Assembly (NCBI GenBank): GCA_025201705.1
Contig: MU616795.1
Span: 1-41,625 of the forward strand
Source: Dissophora ornata
Lineage: Eukaryota; Mortierellomycota; Mortierellomycetes; Mortierellales; Mortierellaceae
Length of the DNA: 41,625 nt
Reading direction: 5' to 3'
The translations under genes were made by a program, and so were the position numbers. The notes beneath the pieces are model-generated. The model had not been told where the DNA came from, searched no databases, and saw only the letters and a list, made by a program, of their open reading frames with translations. How positions within the stretch are numbered: the stretch's first letter is position 1; each line of letters starts with the position of its first letter. Shown here piece by piece: positions 1-12,500 of this stretch.

Positions 1-80
1 TTTTTTTGGTGGCCACTTTTTGGGGGAAAAAACAAGCTGAAGAGGGCACTTGCAAACACACAAATTCTTGATTATAGATC

Positions 81-1004
81 ATGGCAAAGAAGGATGTACG
101 ATGACGAAACACGCTGCGGAAATGGACGCGATCGAAATGAGGAAAACCGCCAAGGTGCATCGAAGGAGCATTGAATTTCCCCCATTCGCTGACAAGTATT
201 CGATTTGTATTTGCGTTATAGAAAAAGAAAAAGACAAAGGAGCACAAGGCCAAGGTGGCTGAAAAGGTAAAGTCTCTCTCTCTCACACACACACACGCCG
301 CATATTGTGAGGATGGATCGATGGACGTACCATTGTCTATATCATATATCATATATCATATGGGCATATGGACTATCGCTGTCGACCCTTTGTGCGCTGC
401 AGTTCATTATTAACCCCGATCCGATCCGCCTTTGTTCCTGAATACCTGGACATTGTTTAGCAAGATCGCAAGCAATCCAAAAAAGAGAAAAAGAGCAAGG
501 CCAAGAATGTAGAGGAACAGGAGGAAGATATCGAGACTATTCTCGCTAACTTTAAGAAGGAGGTAAAAGAAGAGAGAGTTACTCTGTCTTTTCTCTTGAG
601 GTGCGATGCAGACAAGTAGACACTCACTCTACCCATTTCTTGACGACATTTGTAGCAAGAGGAAAAGGTCAAGATCATTGAGGAAGTCTGGAGCGGTCCA
701 CCTAGGTATTGTATCAGTTCGTCGAGGATATCGAGGCGTATCGTTGGCGTTTGAGCAGTCATCCAAAGGAAGCGTGACAGAGTCATCATCAGCCTTCTAA
801 TTTCCATGCCGTCTCTCAATCTTTTTCTAGTCGACGTGCCAATGCCACCCTGACCGCCAATCCTCTCAACTCGAATGAACTCATCTTTTTCGGAGGAGAG
901 TTTTACGACGGTGCCAAATGGTAACAAGCATACGCCAATTTGGCGCCAAGATCCTTACCCAAATGTTATTTCCTGCCCTACGCAACAACCAGGAGGCTCA
1001 GATA

Positions 1005-1052
<48 letters not shown>

Positions 1053-3600
1053 CTATAACGATCTTTATCGCTACAACATTGAGAAGGATGAATGGCGCAG
1101 GATCACGTCCCCAAATTCGCCCGGACCCCGGTCATCGCATCAGATCGTCATTACGCCTGCAGGAACACTGTTCTTGTTTGGAGGAGAGTTTGCTTCGCCC
1201 AACGAGACACAGTTCTTCCATTACAAGGTATGCGAAATGGACAGGAAGTTCATAAGCGTCTATATTTGTTTTTTGTTTTTTTTTCCGATCCAAGATACAG
1301 CGATACAGCGAAAAAGAGTTTTGTTACATATGTTGACCTTTTTTTTTCCATCGTACTTGCTCCCGCGAAAATACATGTACACATTCAACAGGATTTCTGG
1401 TCCATGGACATGAAGACCAACGCGTGGGAGAAACTTGAGGTCAAACCTAAGCCCACAGCTCGTTCAGGTCACCGCATGACGCTCTGGAAACACGTCGTCA
1501 TCATGTTTGGAGGCTTCTACGACAACTACGTTGATACGCGGTACTATGACGATCTTTGGGTCTTTGACACGTTAGACTACAAATGGACCAAAGTCGAGCT
1601 TCCGGATCAAATGATTCGTCCAACAGCCCGTTCGGGATTCTCTTTCATCCCCTGTAATGAAGGCGCAATCCTCTATGGTGGCTACTGTAAAGAGTACACA
1701 AAGGGGCAACGTCCAAAGGGTGTTGTGCACACAGACACTTGGTTGCTCAAGATGAACGCGGACCCTAAATTGATCCGCTGGGAAAAGAAGAAGAAATCTG
1801 GATCGGCCCCGACAGCCCGTTCCGGATGCGCAATGGCCCCATATAAGAACCGAGCGGTTCTGTTTGGAGGTGTCTATGATGACGATGTGAGTGAAGAAAC
1901 GCTCGAAAGTACGTTCTATAACGAGCTTTACACGTACCAGATCGATACAGGACGCTGGTTCCCTATGAACCTGAAGAGGCCAAAGACGGCCAAGAAGAAG
2001 AAATCAAGGAAGAGCAAGCAAGGAGGGGGCTCTGGCGCTGGTGGTTCTGGAGGACGCGACGATGAGGATGGATCTGGAAAGAGGGAAAAGATGAAGTGGG
2101 AGGAAAGCACGGATGATGAGTTTGACTATGGCGATTTCGAGGACAGCGAGAACGAGGCTGAGGACACAGCAACGAATGCGGATGGATCGGCTGCAGAGGC
2201 AGGGGCAGTGGAGCAAGCAGGAACTCCTACAAGTAATGTGTCTGGAACCGCCACACCTCAAGAGGAAACCGAGTTGAGTAGCAAAGCTGACTCGGAACAG
2301 GGTTCGACAAAGGAGTCCTTGGCAGCTGCAGCTTTGGCCGCAGCCGGTATCTTGCCCAAGACTGCTCAGGCAGCGGAGGCCGTTGCGGAGCCAGAGACAG
2401 TAACCAAAAAGTCAAAGTCTGGACGACCCTCGGGGGGCAAGTCGAAGGACGACCATGATGAGGAAGAAGCGGAGGAGGAACCACTCATGCCATGCCCTCG
2501 ATACAATCCCATGTTGGCTGTTCAAAAGAGCACGCTGTTCATTTTTGGAGGTATTCTGGAGGTCAGAGATCGCGAGTACACTCTTGACGACTTTTTCTCT
2601 CTCAACTTGGACAAGATGACAGAGTATATCTGTCTGCGCGAGTCCGAGTTCGAGTCGCAGCTTTGGCTCGGCGAAGAATCTGATGATGACGACGAGGACG
2701 ATGAGGACGGTGAGGACGAGGACGAGGACGATGAAGATGAAGACGAGGAGGAAGATGAAGACGAGGAAGATGAAAACGATGAAGATAGCGAGGAGATTGT
2801 AGCCGAGTCCAGTAAGAAGGAAAAGAAGGACAAGAAGGAGAGCAAGGATAAAAAGATCAAGGAGATCAAGGAGATCAAGGAGGAAAAGGAAGGCAAAGAG
2901 AAAAAGGAAAAGGAAGGCAAGGAGAAGAAGGATAAGAAGGAAAAGAAGGACAAGAAGGATAAAAAGGACAAGAAAGATACGGCAACGGCAGAGTCGACAC
3001 CAAGTGCTGGTGCCAGTGACCCTAATGTCGCCACCAGCGATGAGGCAAAGATAGAGGGCACCAGCGCCCCCGCTGAGGGCGATGCGACGGAGGCTGTTGT
3101 GGAAGTGGTGCCGTCCCAGTTGAGTGGTGTCGATCTGGCTGCGCGATTGGCTATGACAGAGGAGGAGGCTGCTTGTACCCCGACAATTGGCGAGACTCTC
3201 AGGGAATTCTACGGACGCACGAGTATGTAACATTCCATCGATTCTCGTGATAACCAAACGTTTCATAGCTTGAAACAAAGCCAACTCCCAACTTGCTAAC
3301 TCGTTTTTGTTCTTTCTTTCTTCTGGCGATTACCTGGAAAAACTAGCTGAGTACTGGGTATTGAAGGCGTTCGAGGACAGCACCAAGACCGGCAAGGCCC
3401 TCCGTCACGATGGCTTCCTGTTGGCTGAGGCAAAGTTCAACGAGTGGCAGCCTATTCTTGCGCAGATGGCGCAGATGCGTCTGGACGCCGGTTTAGACGA
3501 AGATGACGATGATGCGGCGGGACGCATGGGAAGTGCGCGTGGAGGCGTCCTCAAGATGGGTGAAGTCTACAACAAGTTGATGTCTAGACATAGACGATAA
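81..3600 (+). CDS. Kelch-repeat protein of the KLHDC4/Kel3 family
   Basis: Eight exons join in frame: 81-95, 222-266, 461-562, 656-705, 831-920, 993-1227, 1392-3222 and 3347-3600, giving about 873 aa. The lysine-rich N-terminus (MAKKD then KKKKTKEHK) is followed by an acidic segment (EEDIETILANF), as in KLHDC4. Kelch motifs follow: LIFFGGEF, LFLFGGEFASPN, VIMFGGFYDNY, AILYGGY, AVLFGGVYDDD and, after a long disordered insert, LFIFGGILE. Residues about 609-650 are almost pure Asp/Glu and about 654-711 are Lys/Glu repeats. The C-terminus (TIGETLREFYGRT, then EYWVLKAFED) matches the DUF4110-type tail of this family. The molecular role of Kel3/KLHDC4 is poorly known; a beta-propeller scaffold is the family expectation. 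The exon 6 boundary is uncertain because a 46-T run sits just inside it. Family assignment is firm; function is inferred. Confidence 0.9.
1007..1052. repeat. 46-nt T homopolymer inside the Kelch gene
   Basis: An uninterrupted run of T lies between the usable AG acceptors (992, 995) and the conserved codons for YNDLYRYN. If it is exonic, as the only in-frame joins I found imply, it encodes about 15 consecutive Phe in the first Kelch blade. More likely it is an expanded polypyrimidine tract or a sequencing or assembly artefact. Confidence 0.95.
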
Positions 3601-3800
3601 AAAAAAATGCAGTAACACAACTTGTAGATTAAATATTCTGGCGTAAAAAATCTACGAGGCATCCTGGAATGGTTCAAGATTGATCCGATCCATCTCTTTT
3701 TTTTTTGATTCGACAGCATTCAGTGCGCTTAATCTCGTTTACGTTTTTTTGAAAGAGCGACTTTTTTGTAGCTGTAATTTATTTGGGAAACTTCTCGTAA

Positions 3801-5963
3801 TCACCTGTGCACCCCCTTGCCTTTGCTTGGCTCCTCGGCAAGCGATGCTGTGAGTCCATTCGTCTTGGATGCCGCCTTTGCCAGCTCCTTGACTGCGCTC
3901 TGGACATTGGGAGACATCAACAGTGGATGACCCTTGTTGATCCGGACCACAACCTGGCTATGTCCCCTCACTCCTCCAGGCAACAAACCGGCCTGTAAAA
4001 TGACGAGACCATCATTTTCGTCCTCAACATCGTCATCTGACACTGGCTCATCTCCAACGCGAGTCCTATCAGGGTCGCGTCTGTTCCTTCGGTGACCATC
4101 TCCTGGCGCTTGCTCGAAAAATATGCGACCGCCATGTTTGGAGAGACTGCCACTGCCCAACAGCATGGTTGCCATGCCTGGGAGTGGGGAGCAAAGGCCT
4201 GCGAGGGCCAAGATCTTGCCCAGGTACTTGGCGGCTTGGCGGGCTACTTTACCGCCAGGGATCAGCTTCTTGATGACATCGCCAGTGTCCGGATCAGCGA
4301 GACCACCTTCGTGACGTTCCGCGAGCACAGTGGCGAGGATGGCGCGGTCATGGTGGGTCAATCCGTAGCAGTTAGCAAGCGCTCCTCCGGGGAGGAAGAG
4401 CTGCCATGCAGCTGTGGACCGAGCCTCCTTGGCCATTTGGTTGTAGCAGTTCAAGACCAAGACCAAGAGGGGGATCAATCGAGGTAGACTGGTGATAAAG
4501 ACTTGAAGTTCAGCAGCATCCTTGGGCGACAATGCACCTTCTGCTGCGGACGAGGAAGGATCTGCAGAGAGACGACAGCTTTCCGCAAAGTCCGCTGGTA
4601 AAGCCGACGATACAAACGACGATAGCGATTGCAAGTCCGATTCATGCAATGCAGGTTGTCCTCCTCCAAAGGCTCTCACAAAACACTGAACTGTCTCCAA
4701 GGCCGGATCTCTGTTCTGGATTTCCCGAGGCAACATGCTAAAACAGCCTCCTTGACGAACACCGCCTTCGGAAAAGAGCACGTCCTTGATCGGGATCACT
4801 TCCATAACTGCAGCCATGAGTGTGGCGCAAGCAGGAATCAATTTTGCTCGTCTCTTCGACACCCTGAAGCAGGTCTGGACTTCCTCTGGCGTCAGGAACC
4901 GGTAATCATCGACGACCTTTTTCAACTCTTTTCCTGTGGCCATGTATCCGTTGATGACAGGAATCGGATAACGTCCGCCATCCTTGCCCTTCATCTTCTT
5001 GGACATTAACAGATAGCCCAGCGCACGGAAACCGCCTCCAGAGAGATACATCCTGTAACCACCCTCGCGCTCATTGTGTTTTCTAACCTCGGGAGCAATG
5101 TGGATGTCCTCGAGCCCGTGCTGGAACGCACGTACCATTTCATCGTAGATGACCTGTCGAGCCTCTTGAGACTCACAGCTGTTCAGTCGCCTTGAGAGCG
5201 CTGCTGCTCCATAAGGCCATGATTGCGCATTGGAACTGCTCTCGCCCTCGCCGTCTTTGGGTCCACGGATAATATAGTTCAACTGGACTGATCCACCGCC
5301 TAGATCCATAAACAGGCCCTGGACTGTGTGGTACGAGGCCATGACTCCCAGAGCTCCAATGTTGGCCTCCTGGGGCTTTGAGAGCAGCTCAACTGACCAG
5401 CCAGTTGCGGCCTTGATCCTGTCCTGGAACTCTTTAGAATTCGGCGCGGTCCTCGTGGCCTCGGTGGCGATGACACGCACGGTCTGGACATTGGCCTGGC
5501 GACAAAGAGCTTGCCAGCGTTCAAATGTTCGCACGACCTTGTCGATGACCTTCTCGCTGATCGGCTGTCGCTCAGTGGACTTGGACTTGAGATCTGCAGG
5601 TGATGTCAAGATCTCACCCTCAGCGACAAACAGAGTTTTTCTGGAGTCACGGTGGATATCGTCATCATCACCATCATCATCGGATCCGTCCTCTCCGAAC
5701 TGAGCACCGAAGAGGGAGATGGAAGCTCTCTCCTCGTAGAGGACCGGGAGGTGTCGATCGAGCGAGGCAATGATACCAAAACGGATGCCATTGCTACCCA
5801 TATCGACGATGGCGAGCGGCGCCTTGACCCCCGAGGAAATGTTGGGGGCAGACGATCCATTGGTGGACGCAGCCGTGGAACCGTTGTTGTTGGGGACTGC
5901 TCTGGCAGCGGAGGCGGGGAAGAGACCCCTGAAGGTATCGAGGCAGCCGGCTGATGGTGGCAT
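3801..5963 (-). CDS. Rtg2-like Ppx/GppA phosphatase-family protein
   Basis: Intronless, 720 aa, with ATG at 5963-5961 and TGA-free reading to the stop at 3801. It has the Ppx/GppA (exopolyphosphatase/guanosine pentaphosphatase) ASKHA fold signatures: the first phosphate loop LAIVDMGSNGIRFGI near residue 50, the segment VRVIATEATR, the second loop FMDLGGGSVQLNY, and the later SEGGVRQG. Fungal members of this length are Rtg2-type proteins, which act in mitochondria-to-nucleus retrograde signalling; yeast Rtg2 is about 590 aa. An acidic insert (EDGSDDDGDDDD) follows the first strand region, and the C-terminal part carries a second acidic patch. It converges with the Kelch gene, with only 200 bp between the two stops. 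Catalytic activity cannot be judged from sequence alone. The Rtg2-like call is firm at family level. Confidence 0.92.
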   Translation of the reverse strand: MPPSAGCLDTFRGLFPASAARAVPNNNGSTAASTNGSSAPNISSGVKAPLAIVDMGSNGIRFGIIASLDRHLPVLYEERASISLFGAQFGEDGSDDDGDDDDIHRDSRKTLFVAEGEILTSPADLKSKSTERQPISEKVIDKVVRTFERWQALCRQANVQTVRVIATEATRTAPNSKEFQDRIKAATGWSVELLSKPQEANIGALGVMASYHTVQGLFMDLGGGSVQLNYIIRGPKDGEGESSSNAQSWPYGAAALSRRLNSCESQEARQVIYDEMVRAFQHGLEDIHIAPEVRKHNEREGGYRMYLSGGGFRALGYLLMSKKMKGKDGGRYPIPVINGYMATGKELKKVVDDYRFLTPEEVQTCFRVSKRRAKLIPACATLMAAVMEVIPIKDVLFSEGGVRQGGCFSMLPREIQNRDPALETVQCFVRAFGGGQPALHESDLQSLSSFVSSALPADFAESCRLSADPSSSAAEGALSPKDAAELQVFITSLPRLIPLLVLVLNCYNQMAKEARSTAAWQLFLPGGALANCYGLTHHDRAILATVLAERHEGGLADPDTGDVIKKLIPGGKVARQAAKYLGKILALAGLCSPLPGMATMLLGSGSLSKHGGRIFFEQAPGDGHRRNRRDPDRTRVGDEPVSDDDVEDENDGLVILQAGLLPGGVRGHSQVVVRINKGHPLLMSPNVQSAVKELAKAASKTNGLTASLAEEPSKGKGVHR

Positions 5964-6530
5964 GATTTCCTGTTTGTCAAAATGTAACGGTCAAGAAGAA
6001 AAAGGGGTATACACAAAAATAGGAGAAAAAGAAGTTGAAGAGGAATGAGGGGGGAAAAAAAAGGGGAATGGAGGAGAGAGGAAGAAGGGAATGGGCGAAA
6101 AGGGGAAGCGACGAATAATTGGAAAGCAGCAAAAAGAGTCAGAGCATTAAGATACCATTCCCGCGACACACACACAAATGAGATATGCGGGTTGTATGCA
6201 CACCGATCTCGATTTTGGTCGTGTGAGGTGCTCGTGTGAGCAAAAAATACAAGTGTGTTTGTGTGAGCGATTTTCTCGTGTGCAAAATGACGCGACTGTC
6301 TACTCCAAAAAACTTTAGCCACAGTTGTTTTTTTGCGCCACAATGCTTATTGCTTAATGCTCAGCTCAGCATTCTTCGCATTTGTACATTGTTTATCCTT
6401 ATCCCCCCCACCTGTTGTGTCCTCTCTGCCTTCGAGTTCCCGGGGAACACGCGTAAGATTAGTGCGGATACTGTACAATTGATAATAAAAAAAAACGATC
6501 CATCCTACAAACTACATCGTCTACAATCTA
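5964..6530. other. Intergenic: 3' side of FCP1 and promoter side of the Rtg2-like gene
   Basis: This 567-bp stretch has no supported gene. The part next to 5964 is purine-rich on the plus strand (GA/GGGA runs), so the Rtg2-like message would have a pyrimidine-rich leader. No further motif is supported. Confidence 0.6.
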
Positions 6531-9500
6531 CTACTCCTCTTCATCGTCATCCTCGTTCAATTGTGCGTCAATGTCGTTCTCGAGGTCGTTCAAAAAGTCG
6601 TCATCATCTTCCTCTTCCTCGTCCTCAGCTCTCGACCCTACAAGTAAACTAGAGTGATCCATTGTCACTTCATCATCCGCATCCATATCCTCGCCATCGC
6701 CCAATGCCAGATCTGTAGCCTCCTCACTATTTCCTACGATGATTCGTCGCCGCTTCATCCGCCTTGATGGCTGATCTGCATCGCTACCCCCTTCGCTGAC
6801 GCCCACACTCTCGTCGTCCTCATCAGAGCCACTCTCATCATCAATATCACCGTCGCTGTCGTCAGAGCTCACGACCTTGTTTGAGTTCTCCAGCCCCTCC
6901 ATATCTAGACCGCCAGCCGCGGAATCATCGTCGTCCTCATCGTCGCTGCTTCCATACATCACAGATGCGCCCAAGCCAGACCTGCGGGGTATCCGGGTCC
7001 GCTTCAAGCTCACTAGTGGCGATCTGTTTCCATCTGTGCTAGCGTCGCTCTGCGCATTGCTGTGCGTACTAACAAAAATAAGAGATGTTAAATGTTAGGA
7101 TTCCACTTGTGACGCAAGGATCAAGCAAATCGGACCCCGTAATAGCATTCCCAAGAAAACACGAAAAGAAATTGAAAAAAAGACAGAAAGAGAGAACGCT
7201 AACCTCGTGTCGCTGTCGAAATCAGTGTCGTCCATATCACCAACAAACTCCTCAACCTCCTTCCCCATATCATCCCAGTTTACCAGCTTTAGATGCTCAT
7301 CGATCTCATCATTGCCTATACTCAGTGGGCGGTGGTTTTCATCCATACCCTCTGAAATGCCCCCTTGGTCGTCCTCGTCGACCCCGGTGTCCTCTTCTCC
7401 TTCCGTCAACAGCGGTGGTGTCGTCGAGACCAGAGTCGATTTGTTCGGTGGATCTAGCAGCAAGTATTGTGACTCGTCCTGCCTCTGCCATTTCCCGATC
7501 GAATGATACAGCCACTCTGGTCTCACAATCTTGATGTTCCTGCGCTGACGCGCTTTCATAACCTTCGCTGTTCCAGGCTACAGATAATGAAAGTTGACAG
7601 ACAGGACGTTCACAAAGTAAGCAAAGTGGACGATGGAATGTCAATTTTTTAACTGGCTTGGTAGCGCTCCAGTAATCGGATTAGCCATAATTGTGCTTTT
7701 GTTCCCTTTACCTTGGCTGCAACAACATGGGTCACTCTAGAATTCAGCTCGTGTGAACATTCCGCTCCAAAGCTTTGCGCCTGCCTCCAGATGTCTGTCC
7801 TCTCAGGAGCTTGGCCCAGTGGGATCAAGCTGCTAAAAAGTACGTTGACGCCCCTCAGCACGTTCTTCTTCATTTCGCGAATGATTGCCTATGATTGAGA
7901 GCGTCATCAGTAAGATATTGAATAACATGCGCTTGCAGCTCCCGAGTAATATGTCCTTTGCTTACTTCAACATCCGCTGGTTTCGTAGATTCTTTTTGAA
8001 TAAACTTTTCTCTCGCGTCGTAGAATCGTTCGTGGATGGTTTCTAGAATCTACCGAACGTTACCAAAGGAGTCACAATAAGTTGTCAGAGTACACTAAAG
8101 CACGTAAGTTAGTTCCAAAATAGCCATCGAAAGAAAAACTTTACCTCCAAAATATGCCTCAACTCGTCGTCGGTATCTTCCATGACAGGAGCTTTGGGCT
8201 TTGTTGCCTTGTTCACATCCTCCGATTTAGCAGGGGTTGTTGACGGCGGAGTCTCGGATGCAGCAGTTGTTGCCTCGATCGTAGATGATTGTTCAGTGGT
8301 TGGCGATGCTTCGGCTGTGGATGGTGGCTCAGTCGTAGATTGAGAATCAACTGCAGCTGGCTCATCGGTCTTGGGCGTTGATGTTTCCGCAGGGGTAGCG
8401 CTGGGTTCCGTCGACTTTGGAATAGGCGTCGCCCCTGATTTGACTGTAGCATCTTGTTTTGGCAGGTGTCCTGCGTTGATATCTCCTGCTCCTACGAAGT
8501 ACTCGTCTGTGCAATACATGATAATGATTTCAGTGCCTGGCGCATGAGTAGATATAGTTCGATCGCGTTCGCACAGTGACACTTACAAGGATGCACTTTG
8601 ACCAGGTTAGGGGAATACTGCCATACATCGGCTCGGTCGTCGATGACTACTACCATCGAAGTATCGCAGGGAAAGAGTCGCTCGATGGACTTCTGCGTCA
8701 TGCCTAGTCCAGAGGTGTATAGGCGCACAGATCAGTAACTTGCTTTCGTTTGGCATAGTAGATGCATTAAAGCACATTTGACTTACTAGAGTTCTCGTCT
8801 CTGGACAGAATGCGTTGGCTGAAAAACCTTCCGTCGGGATCAATGACATTGGCAACTGCTGCTGCGTAATTCCTGGTTCCCATCGTGTAGATGTGCAACT
8901 CGTATAAACTGGTCACATTTTTTAAGAACGTCTCTAAGTGGGGTCTATGATGAAACGCGCAAGGAATCCTTTTTAGCACTGTGCCATGAACTATTGCCAT
9001 TGCAGTTGTTTCCAGAAACGATACCCTCTCTCACCTCAGTTTGATGTAGTATGGCGTAGGGCTGTCCGGTAATGGAAACATTTTGATATCCTAAGCAGCG
9101 AGGGTTGTCGGTCCAGCATCAGTAACTGACACAAAGACGCGCCGTTGAAAAGCAGTGTATGATCCTGCAGCGCGATGGCCTACCTCTGGCATTTCTCCCT
9201 GTGCATTAACCCATTCATCAATAGCAGTTCCGACAGTCGCGTGGATAAGAGTTTGATCAAGATCAACAATAAGCGAAAGCTTGCCCTCCGACAACAGTCG
9301 CTCCACTGTGACATGCTCCAATCGCTTCGCCTCCTATAATGTAGGTCCGTGTTTAGGCACAGCATCACGGGTGGTTTCTAATGAAGCCCAAACTGCAAGG
9401 CAAGCGCAACTTACCGTGCGACTGACGCTCAGTGATGTTGCATCGTGGGTCATATTGACATGGGACTTTGAATTTTTAGGCACGGTTTTGCCACAGAGAA

Positions 9501-9966
9501 CACATAAGCCTTCAAACTGCGTGTCATGATCGCATCCTTCGTATTCCATCACGACCTTGCTATAGAAACGGCGAGCAGATCAATTGGAGGCGAAAGGGGG
9601 AAAATCTGGTATCAGAACACGATTGGCTCCATACAGGCAACGCCACGATTCTGGTCAACTGCTCAAAAGCCGAGAAAAAGAGCAACACAGGCGGCCAAGA
9701 CGCGCGTACTCTTCATCGTCGATGACGTCTCCTTTCTGAATGTAAATCTTCCTGACGTAGCCGTCCTTAGTGGCGCGTATTTCTGCCCTGCGCGCGTGGG
9801 TTGAAGTCTCGCCGTCGTGGACAAACCCTTGGACCTGCTCCATGTACTCGTACTCGATCAGCTCGTCACCCTCAGACTGTGGCGATGATTTGGAGGCCTT
9901 GACAGTAATGATTGTGGCGGGTAGACATCCCGCGGGAATGTAGTATTTGATGTCGTTGTCTGCCAT
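6531..9966 (-). CDS. FCP1: RNA polymerase II CTD phosphatase FCP1
   Basis: Eleven exons in frame (minus order): 9966-9710, 9559-9415, 9333-9184, 9090-9035, 8944-8787, 8703-8587, 8506-8145, 8049-7966, 7888-7712, 7577-7204 and 7068-6531, giving about 805 aa. Domains in order: an N-terminal biotinyl-like domain (residues 1-90), a Cys pair CEGC-type zinc-like segment (LCVLCGK), the FCPH catalytic domain with the DxDxT motif LIVDLDQT (158-162) and YTMGTRNYA, then VVIDDRADVW. A Ser/Thr/Pro-rich linker follows, then a BRCT domain (from about 444, with VNVLFSSLIPLG and WLYHSIGKWQ), and an acidic Asp/Glu/Ser tail. FCP1 dephosphorylates Ser2/Ser5 of the Pol II C-terminal repeats and recycles the polymerase in the nucleus; the acidic tail is where family members bind TFIIF. 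The gene ends in TAG. It shares a 361-bp divergent promoter region with GDI1. Confidence 0.95.
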
Positions 9967-10327
9967 GATGGCAAAGTGTCGATAGTGGTGTAACTGTTAC
10001 TCGGTGATGCTTTTAACAATAAAGTTGGGGGCGAGGTAGTTTTTTTTTGCAATGTTGGAGCAATTCCCTTCAAAAAAATGAAAAGAAAAAAAAGGGTTAC
10101 TCGCGTACGCCAGCCCTTATTTCCAAGCATAGTGGCGATGGATATAACACGACACGCCCCCTTTTTTTGAGTTCTCACAGGTCGCTGTGTTCGAGCGAAT
10201 GCATGTCCCCATCCTCGACATTTTAAAAGACATCATCGCTTCTTTTTCCTTCTTCTCCATCTTTCTCCATCATAAACCCCACACACTCACTCTCTTTTCC
10301 CACACTTCTTGACTGCAATTATCAACC
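9967..10327. promoter_or_regulatory. Divergent promoter region FCP1 / GDI1
   Basis: The two start codons face away from each other across 361 bp. The GDI1 side is strongly pyrimidine-rich just before the ATG (CTTCTCC and CTTTCTCC runs, then CACACACTCACTC), typical of fungal transcription start regions. No TATA box was identified with confidence. Confidence 0.6.
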
Positions 10328-12500
10328 ATGGTGAGTCCACTGCCCTAAACATCGCCCTCCTCTTGTTTCTCCCACACATCAATGTCATCTATTTTGTGCT
10401 CGGCGTTTGGCGGTCCTCCTTTTCCGCTGGCACCGAGTGCTACCCGTAATACAGTCTGGCCGATGAACGCCATCTGTCTCGAGTCATCTCGGGAGGAACC
10501 ACGGCCCTTGCCGCTCAATCCCCTGAGGACCACGCGCACCGCTCTTCGTCGTTCAACAGTGTTACACATAGTCGCATTAAACCTACCAGTCTCTAACCTG
10601 TGGTCTTTCTTTGCTTCGTAGGATGAGCAATACGACGTCGTTGTCATGGGTACCGGCTTGACCGAGTGTATCCTCTCGGGTCTTCTCTCGATCGAGGGCA
10701 AGAAGGTCCTTCACATGGACCGCAACGACTACTACGGAGGCGAGAGTGCCAGTTTGAATCTGTCCCAGGTAAGGGCCCAATTCTAGCAAGAGAAAATGGT
10801 TCGACGTGTCCTGATCCCATTCCGCCCCAACCAACCTCCAACTGAAAGCGGAAAAAAGAGTGCACAACAAACCAATCAGGCACGAAGAAGCAAACGCTCT
10901 CAGCGCCTCTCACTGCTTTCCTCTCGAGGAGCTCAGCGTGAAAATGGAGACTGGAAATGCTCACGCGTTGTTAATTATATTTATCCTCCTTTCATTTCCT
11001 GAACCGTATAAATATCCTTTAGCTTTTCAAAAAGTTCCGTGACGGCGAGGCCCCCTCTGAGGATTTTGGAAAGGATCGCGACTACAACGTCGATTTGATC
11101 CCCAAGTTCATGATGGCAAACGGTGAGCTCGTCAAGATCTTGACCCACACCGATGTCACTCGCTACCTTGAGTTCAAGCAGATCGCTGGTTCCTATGTCT
11201 ACCGTGAAGGCAAGATCGCCAAGGTCCCCGCCACAGAGATGGAGGCTGTTCGCAGTCCTTTGATGGGCCTGTTTGAGAAGCGCAGAGCCAAGAAGTTCTT
11301 TGAGTACGTGCAGACCTACAAACAGGATGACCCCTCGACCCACCAGGGCATGGACATGGCCATCACTCCCATGGAGGCTGTCTACAAGCACTTTGGATTG
11401 GAGCCTGGCACCATTGACTTTATCGGACACGCCTTGGCCTTGCACTTGGAAGACAGGTACGTTTACGTTTGCCGCTATACCGATATAGACCAAAGATGCG
11501 CCTCGGCTTTGTTCTGCTTTCTTACAAACCATGATAATTATAGTTACCTGAGCCGCCCTGCTCTCGAGACCTTTGAGCGCATCACGCTGTATATGTCGTC
11601 GATGGCTCGTTGGGGCAAGTCTCCTTACCTTTACCCTCTCTATGGTTTGGGTGAGCTCCCCCAAGGCTTTGCTCGGTAATGATCGAAATAGCATTTCACA
11701 TCTTTGCTCTTATATTGGGTTTTTGTTGACAGGCTGCTGACCTGCGCCTCCCTTTTACGTCTAGTTTGAGCGCTATCTATGGTGGTACGTACATGTTGGA
11801 CAAGAAGGTTGATGAGATCGTTTACGAGAACGGCAAGGTCGTTGGAGTGCGCTCTGGCGAGGAGACTGCCAAGTGCTCTCAGGTCATCTGCGACCCTTCG
11901 TACGCCCCCAACAAGGTCCACAAGGTCGCTCGCGTGATCCGCGCTATCTGCTTGCTCCGGGGCCCCATCCCCAACACCGACGGTGTTGATTCGTTCCAGT
12001 TGATTATCCCCCAGAACCAAGTCAACCGCCAGAACGACATTTACATCGCCGGTGTCTCGGCTTCGCACAACGTCTGCGAAAAGAACCACTACCTCGCCAT
12101 TGTCTCCACAGTTGTCGAGACCGACAACCCACAGGAGGAGATCCAGCCCGGTCTCGCTCTTCTTGGCCCCATCGTTGACAAGTAAGGAGTCGGACCATTT
12201 CGTGATTACAGTGCTAAGAGTTGATTGCTTTATTTTTTCCTATACTCACATGATTCTGCTCTTTTTCTTGACGCTATTTCATTATTTCACAGGTTTGTGT
12301 CGATCGCTGACATTTGCGAGCCCATCCAGGACGGTGCCAACGATCAGGTCTTCGTGTCCAAGTCGTACGATGCCACTTCGCACTTTGAGACCGTGTGCGA
12401 CGACGTCAAGGACTTGTACAAGCGTATTACCGGCAACGAGCTGGTCTTGAAGCAGCGCCAGACCCAGGAGGAGGAGCAGAAGGAGATGGCCGGCCAGTAA
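10328..12500 (+). CDS. GDI1: Rab GDP dissociation inhibitor
   Basis: Six exons: 10328-10330 (the ATG alone), 10622-10768, 11023-11456, 11544-11675, 11765-12181 and 12293-12500, total 446 aa, the usual GDI length. Family signatures are all present: the N-terminal dinucleotide-fold segment [51 protein letters not shown], and [26 protein letters not shown] extracts GDP-bound prenylated Rab/Ypt GTPases from membranes and returns them to donor compartments. It is essential for vesicle traffic in yeast. All exon phases agree. The start codon stands alone on its own coding micro-exon, followed at once by GTGAGT. No abnormality was found. Confidence 0.98.

Noticed and set aside
338..362. CATATAT heptamer repeat in the second Kelch intron
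   Set aside because: A short simple-sequence tract inside an intron; no sign of function.
2412..3284. Long minus-strand open frames opposite the acidic and lysine-rich part of the Kelch gene
   Set aside because: Leu- and Ser-homopolymer composition is the mirror image of GAC/GAG/AAG codons on the real coding strand.
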